Assembly (NCBI GenBank): GCA_963971405.1
Contig: OZ020489.1
Span: 28,360,290 to 28,424,289 of the forward strand
Reading direction: 5' to 3'
Length of the DNA stretch: 64,000 nt
Source: Psococerastis gibbosa
Lineage: Eukaryota > Arthropoda > Insecta > Psocodea > Psocidae
Positions 55,891-64,000 of this stretch are shown in pieces (position 1 is the first letter of the stretch; each line of letters opens with the position of its first letter). The notes below the pieces were generated by a model. The model ran no database searches and was not told where the DNA came from. It saw only the letters and a program-made list of their open reading frames with translations. Position numbers and translations under genes: made by a program.

Positions 55891-56309
55891 CTCCCGACCC
55901 GTGGGTGGGAAAATTAAGATCATGCCTCTAATTAGGAGATGCGTAAACCCATGAGAACGGCTTTCCTCTTTTCTACTGTTTTACGAAAATACGGTGGGGG
56001 GGGGGGGGAACACCACCCCATTCGAAAACCTATCGCAAGCGGGCAAACTTTATGTATTGATGTGGCATGAAAATTGGACCCCCAAAAAAAAAATTCTGAA
56101 CAGCGGCCCCTAAACATCATGGTTTCGTTCAAATTTACACCCTTATTTATTTATTTATATTTTTCAGGCTTCAAATTTCTTCCTTTACCTATGCCGATTG
56201 ACATCAGGCAATTAACATCTATAACGGTTATTGTTAATGTGAGCCTAATTCTTGTCTCAATATTTCAGAACCATTTTTGTCAGGGAGGATTTTGTCAGGA
56301 CATGTAGAT

Positions 56310-56475
56310 TAGTGGTGCGAACTCGGACTTTCAGCCGCAAGGTTGTTAGTTCGAGTCCCACACATGATGCATTTTTTGGCCATGCTTCGGAGGGCTTGTA
56401 AAGCAGGCAGGCCCGGGCTTTCCTAGTTGAGTGTGAGAGAAGGTTTTATAGTTCTATAACTCCACTAGGTTGACA
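56310..56475 (+). repeat. tRNA-derived SINE, family S1
   Basis: Has an A-box-like TAGTGGTGCGAAC, a B box in TTAGTTCGAGTCCCACAC, then the shared body CATGCTTCGGAGGGCTTGTA and the CTAACTCCACTAGGTTG-like end. Confidence 0.65.
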
Positions 56476-56989
56476 TAATACTGCAATAGAATAAAAGTAA
56501 TTATTTCAATTTTCGCATATATTTATTTTATAGGCCTATAGACTATGTATTTTGTAAGTGCATTTTTTTTTCAATTTAAATACATTCATAGGCTAAGTTA
56601 GATAAGCAAAAGTTTGTAGTTGGCAATATAATTGCTGAATTCAGAATCATGAACATATATTTACATCAGCAGCAGTTAGGCATGATTCATAGGAGCTGCG
56701 TGCCCACCTACAAAGCAGGCAGCCAAATGGCTACCAACGCAGATTTTGGAACTGATAAGGGCAGTAGGCCTACTCATCATGGTTCTAGTTCACACTTCAC
56801 TATTAGGCCTATTTGTTGCAACAGTTTTGCCTGTATTTCCTTTGCCAATATTATTGAATTTAACATTGTTATGTAGGTAATGCGTTTTAAACCCCTCACT
56901 ATGTCTTTCCTATTTTTCACACAAGAAATCCCCTGGTGGCATGTAGTCATGTGTAATAAATTGTAATTGGCATGTGAAGCTGATGCGAA

Positions 56990-57165
56990 GTCAGGGCATG
57001 TAGTATAGGGTAGTGGTACAGACTCCACCCGAAAGGTTGTTGGTTCGAGTCCCACACTTGCTACATGTTCAGGCCATGCTTCGGAGGGCATGTAAAGCAG
57101 GTGGTCCCGAGTCTTCCTAGTTGAGTGTAAGAGAGGGCTGTATAGCCCTAACTCCGCTAGTTTGA
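56990..57165 (+). repeat. tRNA-derived SINE, family S1, most complete copy
   Basis: A-box-like GGGTAGTGGTACAGAC, B box GGTTCGAGTCCC, then GCCATGCTTCGGAGGGCATG, TCTTCCTAGTTGAGTGTAAG and ATAGCCCTAACTCCGCTAG. Confidence 0.7.
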
Positions 57166-57699
57166 ATGAAGAACCAGTGGAAGTTCGCTTTCATTTCGAC
57201 CACGGCCCATCAACCCGGATACTACTAGTTTCTCATTCGACTCCGGCCGTGAAAGCCTTTGCTGTTACATTTTCCGCTAGGTTGGCTTACTAATAGAACA
57301 AAAAGTCAATAAAAAAGCTTGCGGCCCCACTCCATCATTTGAAAGTAAGATTAGATTAATAGGAATAATGATACAATGTATCGTACCATGAATGAGTGGT
57401 TCCCGCTCAAAATGGGCATGCGTGAAGCGCAACTCGGGCATCCCCAAAGCCCATTTTATGTGACAAAATCAAATTTTACAGAAAATATCCATTTTTTAGC
57501 TGTTTCATGATTAAAGTTATGCAACTATGTCATAACATTACATACGCATTAGAATGAATGATGGAAACGGTGTCAGAAAATACATTAGTACTGTTTAGCA
57601 TACTTTGGATACTATGGAATTGGGGTTCACCCTAGTACAAAACATAACTTACTTGGAACGAGGCGATTAGGGGGAAAAGAAAACTAAAAGCATCCTTGT

Positions 57700-59640
57700 G
57701 GGCAATTTCTTGGCTCTTAGTCACATTTCCGACTGCTCTCCGAAGAATAAATTGAAGGAATTTTTCGAATTGTGTAATTAGGGGCGAAGTTAGAGAAATC
57801 CAAAAATTTTAGTTTTGGGCAATTTCTATAATCTTGGCCACTTTTCCGACCAAACACTGCTCCCTGAAGCATATATTGAAGAAAGTTTTCGAATTGTGTA
57901 ATTAGGGGTGAAGTTAGAGAAAACCAAAAATTTTAGTTTTGGGCAATTTGTCGGCCCTTGGCCACTTTTCCGACCAAACACTGCTCTCTGGAGCATATAT
58001 TGAAGAAATTTTTCTAATTATGTAATTAGGGGTGAAGTTAGAGAAAACCAAAAATTTTGGTTTGGGCAATTTGTCGGCCCTTGGCCACTTTTCCGACCAA
58101 ACACTGCTCCCTGAAGCATATATTGAAGAAATTTTTCTAATTATGTAATTAGGGGTGAAGTTGGAGAAAACCAAAAATTTTAATTTGGGGCAATTTGTCG
58201 GCTCTTGACCACTTTTCCGACCAATCACTGCTCTCTGAAGCATATATTGAAGAAATATTTCTAATTATGTAATTAGGGGTGAAGAAAGAGAATTCCAAAA
58301 ATTTTAGTTTTGGGCAATTTCTATAATCTTGGCCACTTTTCCGACCAAACACTGCTCCCTGAAGCATATATTGAAGAAAGTTTTCGAATTGTGTAATTAG
58401 GGGTGAAGTTAGAGAAAACCAAAAATTTTAGTTTTGGGCAATTTGTCGGCCCTTGGCCACTTTTCCGACCAAACACTGCTCTCTGGAGCATATATTGAAG
58501 AAATTTTTCTAATTATGTAATTAGGGGTGAAGTTGGAGAAAACCAAAAATTTTAATTTGGGGCAATTTGTCGGCTCTTGACCACTTTTCCGACCAATCAC
58601 TGCTCTCTGAAGCATATATTGAAGAAATATTTCTAATTATGTAATTAGGGGTGAAGAAAGAGAATTCCAAAAATTTTAGTTTTGGGCAATTTCTATAATC
58701 TTGGCCACTTTTCCGACCAAACACTGCTCCCTGAAGCATATATTGAAGAAAGTTTTCGAATTGTGTAATTAGGGGTGAAGTTAGAGAAAACCAAAAATTT
58801 TAGTTTTGGGCAATTTGTCGGCCCTTGGCCACTTTTCCGACCAAAATACTGCTCTCTGGAGCATATATTGAAGAAATTTTTCTAATTATGTAATTAGGGG
58901 TGAAGAAAGAGAAATCAAAAAAATTTCGTTTTGGGCAATTTCTCGGCCCTTGGCTACTTTTCCGACCAAACACTGCTCCCTGAAGCATATATTGAAGAAA
59001 GTTTTCGAATTGTGTAATTAGGGGTGAAGTTGGAGAAAACCAAAAATTTTAATTTGGGGCAATTTGTCGGCTCTTGACCACTTTTCCGACCAATCACTGC
59101 TCTCTGAAGCATATGTTGAAGAAATATTTCTAATTATGTAATTAGGGGTGAAGAAAGAGAAATCAAAAAAATTTCGTTTTGGGCAATTTCTCGGCCCTTG
59201 GCTACTTTTCCGACCAAACACTGCTCCCTGAAGCATATATTGAAGAAAGTTTTCGAATTGTGTAATTAGGGGTGAAGTTGGAGAAAACCAAAAATTTTAA
59301 TTTGGGGCAATTTGTCGGCTCTTGACCACTTTTCCGACCAATCACTGCTCTCTGAAGCATATATTGAAGAAATATTTCTAATTATGTAATTAGGGGTGAA
59401 GAAAGAGAAATCAAAAAAGTTTCGTTTTGGGCAATTTTTCGGCCCTTGGCTACTTTTCCGACCAAACACTGCTCTCTGGAGCATATATTGAAGAAAGTTT
59501 TCGAATTGTGCAATTAGGGGTGAAGTTAGAGAAAACCAAAAATTTTAGTTTTGGGCAATTTTTGGGCCACTTTTCCGACAAATAACAGTTCCATGAGGTT
59601 TTGTTGAAAATGTTTGTAATCACATCACGTTCCAATTTTT
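57700..59640. repeat. Tandem array of about 15 units of about 124 bp
   Basis: Each unit carries CTTTTCCGACCAA, CACTGCTC, GCATATATTGAAGAA, TGTAATTAGGGGTGAAG and AAAATTTTAGTTTTGGGCAA. Successive CACTGCTC landmarks fall at about 57855, 57980, 58103, 58228, 58351, 58476, 58600, 58723, 58849, 58972, 59097, 59221, 59345 and 59468. Unit types recur in the order A-B-C between 58228 and 58849, giving a period of about 372 bp. The first (57700) and last (59591) units are diverged, as at array edges. The minus-strand ORFs of 60-109 codons here are products of the repeat. Confidence 0.95.
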
Positions 59641-60359
59641 CTTATGCTTATATTTAATGAAACAATACTACAGAGTGTGTAATCAAGGGAGCTGCAATTT
59701 CTTAATTTTTGACAATTATTTGACTCTTTTAGTGCCGGTAGGCTACTATTTTTAGTTGGTGTTTAATTTTTCATTTCATGTGAGGGGCTGCAACCCAGTT
59801 GACCCAGTAAGCCTGTCATGGCTGGGGTCGTACAGTAGCTATGAGTTCCTCATTTGTCATGACAACCATGAAGAGTTTTACATCATAGTAATTAGTAAGA
59901 GTATTAAGTGTTGATTCAGCATGTAAAATATTCAATTTAGCACATTATCGGTAGAAGTTGTTCAGTTAAATGCGACCGGGCCGTGAAGAGAATAAAAATA
60001 CTTAAAAACGCCGCGCCGTGGCATGTCTAGACCCCATGATCCACGCACTACTAGGTCTATTACGGTCCGCAACATGCCCGACATCAGCGTTTTTCCCTTC
60101 TGATAAGGGAACGGTACCCATTTCAGGGATGAGTGGACCCTGGTGGATCCGTTGCTGCATGTTTGAAAATTAAGGGTCTTGAGGAAAAATCTATAAATTG
60201 ATTTAGTAGTAAAATACAATGAGACGGATCATATCAAATCAATTGATGTTAAAGTACAGTGCTTTCACCATTTAAAAAAAAGCGGGAACTGCTGTAAAGT
60301 ACAGCAAAAGGCCTTCATAATTGCAGCAAAATAATAAAAGGTGCCTGTTTCAATAACTT

Positions 60360-60610
60360 CAGCTCCTATGAACCAAAAAGGTGGCTGTCCATAGGATCTG
60401 CGGCTCCTTTGCACCACAGGGCAGCTCCTATGAACTTGCGCAGCTCTTATGCATCAAAAGGTGGGGCGTGCCTAAATGTCCATGGGAGCTGCAGCTCCAA
60501 TGAACCAAAAGTTAGCTCCTATGCACCTGTCCATAGGAGCTGCCAGCTCCTATGAACCAAAAGTTAGCTCCTATGCACCTGTCCATAGGAGCTGCAGCTC
60601 CTATGCACCT
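60360..60610. repeat. Short tandem, partly palindromic repeat (AGCTCCTATG)
   Basis: AGCTCCTATGAACCAAAAG and TTAGCTCCTATGCACCTGTC, then CATAGGAGCTG, recur several times; the last two units are nearly identical (about 57 bp). Since CATAGGAGCT is the complement of AGCTCCTATG, each unit can fold. A related single stretch is at 54845-54895. Confidence 0.7.
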
Positions 60611-61179
60611 TTGAGGTTTTTTTCCTCTGGATCGTAAGATGTATGGTTCAAGGAGCCCCGCACGCGTAAAGGTGCTCCCCTTTCTCCAGGGTATATAATG
60701 CGTAAAACCTCACTAATTTGGGCCCATTTATCGATTTTTTTTTCTCCGGGGGATCAAGGTCTTGGGGTCCTAAAGCCCTCCTCCCCAGAAATTTTGGAAA
60801 TTTACGCCAATGTTATTAGTACAATGTACGAAGTGTAATATCTCGCATAAGGCATAAAATAACGATAATAGAGCCTTAAAGTAGAACAAATGTCTCTCTA
60901 CATTTTAATGCATAGTATATAACAGGCACTAGTGTATTTTGCCAGTTTTTGAATACTTTTGAGCATTGCTTTCATACGCCTTCAACAACGATGCATGTGG
61001 CAAAACGGTTTTACGTTTTAGTGCCGACTACATACTTCGTATGTTTGTACAGTATATGCATAGGGTCACTTATTCTACTATACTCATTTACAGCTCCATA
61101 ATCAATATCACTTAAGAAATTCAACGTACAACGAACAGTACCATACAACAGACGTCTAGTGTCAAAAAGTAGAAAAACT

Positions 61180-61180
<1 letters not shown>

Positions 61181-61214
<34 letters not shown>
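61181..61214. repeat. Poly-T tract of 34 bases
   Basis: Uninterrupted T run; as a minus-strand poly-A it could be the tail of a retroposed sequence to its right. Confidence 0.9.
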
Positions 61215-61219
<5 letters not shown>

Positions 61220-61344
61220 GGGGTACAGGTGTTACCTGTGCGCACTTAAGCCTTAAAAACTGTTACCTACTCTACATTTTGATGCCGTCACTAACAACGA
61301 TTATTTCACCATTCTGGAAGAAAAATGTAACGCTATGAATTACT

Positions 61345-61640
61345 AGAGCCATGTAGTAGTAGTAGTAGTGTTCGTCGGGTTAATAACGACTTAGGTCTCA
61401 TTCGGGCCCATAGAGCGACCCCGACTTGACTGTCCTATGCCAGCCCATAGGACAGTGGACCTCCTGATTATAGTGGATTCCGAACCACTTGGGAAACACA
61501 GTGAAGTCACACGATTAGTTGAGAGGTGACCAGGACAAGTCCTGCCATGTTTCCCTACCGGCACTGTGCATTCGACCAAGTTATCTGCATCTTTGAACCT
61601 GCTCTGGTCCGCTGGATTCAACTTTTTAAGGCGGCCGGCT
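61345..61640. repeat. Dispersed repeat B, copy 2
   Basis: Near-identical partner of 10572-10868, starting from the same (GTA)n run and GTTCGTCGGGTTAATAACGA and ending CGCTGGATTCAACTT. Confidence 0.65.
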
Positions 61641-62367
61641 ATGCTTACGGCTTACTTCGCAAAGTGGCACCAAATACTGCACGTCTGTATCGTTCTGCAT
61701 TGTGGGATTTTCTTTCCTATGTTTTTTCACTCTTTTTTTTTTTTTTAATTTTTTGCGTTGCTACTATGATGCCTATAGAATTATACAATAATAAGTACGT
61801 TTAATACAGTTTTCGTGGATCATCAGAAAATTCATAATCCTTACCAAGTATTATATAATGCCATTAATGTCACTAATGTGTTTATGTGCTACAGCATAGC
61901 GATATTTTAGGTGTAGGTAGGTAGGTAGCCTATACCCAAAATAGCGTGATCCCTGACTTGATCAAGGCTGATCCCTCCAGTCAATATCAAGGCACGGCCC
62001 TTTAGTCTGCTGATGGATGGCACCCGGGCAAATATTGTGAATTGTCACCATTGAGGATTGGCCCATTGAGTAGCAAATATTTGTCGCGTCCCACTCTAAA
62101 TTTGACCCCAGGGGTCCACACGTTTGTGAAATCTCTGTACCTGATCTTGCATTAATAAGGCTTAGGCATTCAGTGATGCGCACCTTTAACTTAAATGTTT
62201 ATTGTAAGCTAATTCTGATATGAATCACCTTCCATCGACGTAATTTTGGGACTTTTGATTTGGGTGGGCTAAAACCAATCTAGAAGCGAGGGTGAGAAAT
62301 CCACTGGATGAGGCCTAGAATTGTAGGTACTAAAAGCACCTATAGTCCAAATTCAAATACTTGCATA

Positions 62368-62640
62368 TAAGGCGGCAATTCCACCGGCGAATTTACTTCA
62401 TATGTGATTTGAGATTTTTTGCTTGTTTTGTATTAAGGAGACTATTATATTGATACTTAACTTATCTATTATAAATTAAGTTATAATATGGTAGCAGACA
62501 TCATTAATAAGTTAATAAGATAAGTTAAGTATCTACATAATAGTCTCCTTAAAGGCGCCCATTCCACCGACCGGCTAGGGCTATTTACAAAAACAGTGAC
62601 GTGGTAGCAGACATTCAAGACTAGGGTTAATATATACACA
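62368..62640. mobile_element. Mosaic of family M ends and an inner hairpin
   Basis: TAAGGCGGCAATTCCACCGG starts at 62368 and a second, same-oriented end (AAAGGCGCCCATTCCACCGA) starts near 62551. Between them 62432-62552 is itself a palindrome (TTAAGGAGACTATTATA ... TAATAGTCTCCTTAA) containing TAGCAGACATCATTAATAAG. GACGTGGTAGCAGACATTC follows at about 62600. Confidence 0.6.
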
Positions 62641-64000
62641 TAAATTTAGTCATAAAAGATCAAGACCACAAATACTTTATAGATATGAGATCAGGTTTAA
62701 GGCATTGACACAGTGTTTTCATGCTCGCAATATCCTTTTTGGCGCTGACAAAGACTGATACGGTGCAGATTTAATTTCAAATAATTTCATCACAATCCGA
62801 AACCTGTCGGACTAGCTTCCTTACTAGGAAGCCTGGCCCATCAGTCCCTAACATTTTTAACACTAAATATTTGGCCATAGCAACCGCGCGATTTCCATTT
62901 CTTCTGTACCTCTATGGTGCCTGGAGCTTCACCATAGGGCCAATGAGGGATCCACGGGGGAGGTCACGGGGGTCATGAACCCCAAGGGTGACGTCAGGAT
63001 TTTAGCTGGGGGGGGGGGAGGAGGTAGGGGTTCCCCCCCTTAAAAGGTAATTTCGTAAAAAAATGACTATAGCTTAGCATGTAATAGCAGAGCAGTAGCA
63101 GGCTCTAGGGAGGGGGGGGGGGGCAGGGGATGGTGCAGGGGGCCAGTGGTCCCCCTGCCCCTCCCTGATGAACCCCCCCCCCTAAATGAGTAAATTCATA
63201 AGGTAGTAAAAATATTTTTAGCAAAAACGATTTGTCGGGAGGGTGGGGGTGTAGGCTGCACATCTACACAGGCAACTTGTGACTTGTGAAAATATTTCCT
63301 TGGGTTGTTTCAATTTTCAGAAAAATTATTTCTAAAAAACATCTAGCCTAGTATGTTCACCAGCAGCAACGGGCTACGGGCCAGCAAGGTATCTTTTTAT
63401 CAGCTATATTCTGTTTAGAAAAGTGACAAAAGCCTATTAGGTACATTCTTTTGTCCAAGCTATACTTTAATCGTAACAGACAACACGCCAGCCTCCCCTC
63501 GTACTTCTTTTAATCATCTAACATAAAACAATATGTATAGTGTAGGGATGCATGTAATGAGGTGGGTGCTTACTTAGGAACCCCTAAAGGATCCCTTCGT
63601 CCCACATAAGTAGGCCTACTCCCCAGTACTTGCCTAGACAAAGCCTAATTAACTGTAGCCCTTAACCGGTATAGAATGACTAGATCGATGAAGCAGATAC
63701 CATGAATATAGATCAGAAACCACCCTTTACTACCTGCGTATCATTTACAAAATCAACAAGTTTAGTACACATATAATTGTAGGGTAAGGCTAAAAAACCA
63801 ACACTTTTTCAGGCATTTTTTACAGCTGAGATTAATGCTTATCTCTTTCCTTTACAAGCAAAAGAAGGTATGTCCAATGTGATTACCTATGCCCATCCCA
63901 AACGACCGAAAGGGAGACTGGACTAAGGTAATTTATGTAATTTCTTTATAATTTTGGATTGTTGTTACAGTAAAGACTAAGTTATTTTCATTAGCGTAGC
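62641..64000. other. No gene seen; G/C-run-rich
   Basis: Runs of G and C at 63008-63190 with GGGGGAGG-type repeats; the remainder is AT-rich. No exon recognised. Confidence 0.45.

Noticed and set aside
56995-57060. tRNA gene with B box GGTTCGAGTCC
   Set aside because: Same head plus a conserved non-tRNA body in five copies; a SINE.
57914-59635. Series of 60-109-codon minus-strand ORFs with shared peptides
   Set aside because: They result from the 124-bp tandem repeat. The unit length is not a multiple of three, so the frame changes each unit, and there is no start or gene structure.
57700-59640. CRISPR-like array
   Set aside because: Units are contiguous with no unique spacers, the repeat is about 124 bp, and the genome is animal.

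Overview
The window is animal nuclear DNA, most likely from an insect. The reasons are AT-rich sequence, genes split by GT/AG introns of hundreds to thousands of bases, a chemosensory ionotropic receptor (a family confined to protostomes), an integrin alpha exon of insect PS type, and a dense load of LINEs, tRNA-derived SINEs, foldback MITEs and homopolymer-rich repeats. I cannot name the order with confidence; a hemimetabolous insect is my guess. There are no bacterial operons, CRISPR arrays or rRNA genes.

Four host loci can be supported. (1) Minus strand, 8075-8226: the first coding exon (signal peptide plus start of the beta-propeller) of an integrin alpha subunit, with a doubtful second exon at 7641-7779; the rest of the gene is not found. 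(2) Minus strand, 28164-35201: a complete four-exon PEX14 (peroxisomal import docking protein, 259 aa). (3) Plus strand, 37571-48899: a complete nine-exon ionotropic receptor of 675 aa, IR75-like. (4) Minus strand, 51224-53259: a complete four-exon SRPRB (signal recognition particle receptor beta, 259 aa). In genes 2-4 every exon junction is in phase with GT/AG splice sites. PEX14 and the receptor are head to head about 2.4 kb apart; the receptor and SRPRB are tail to tail about 2.3 kb apart. The genes have no evident shared pathway.

The rest is mostly mobile DNA. A full-length LINE (37936-41544, minus strand, intact 996-codon EN-RT ORF, perfect 19-bp target duplication) lies in intron 1 of the receptor. 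Three roughly 400-bp foldback elements with TTAA ends (13160, 28931, 42871) occur; one carries a nested copy of an element of about 800-860 bp, which itself has at least five copies. A second palindromic MITE family (19559, 25109, 25716, 45621, 51060, 62368) shares ends of the type TAAGGCG and a core GACGTGGTAGCAGACAT, often with TGACGTCA sites; the copy at 51060 supplies the stop codon of SRPRB. A tandem array at 57700-59640 has units of about 124 bp arranged partly as a trimer of about 372 bp, with diverged reverse-oriented units at 55030-55265. Decayed LINE 3' ends, a Tc1-like remnant, several SINE families and C/G-homopolymer repeats fill much of the remainder.
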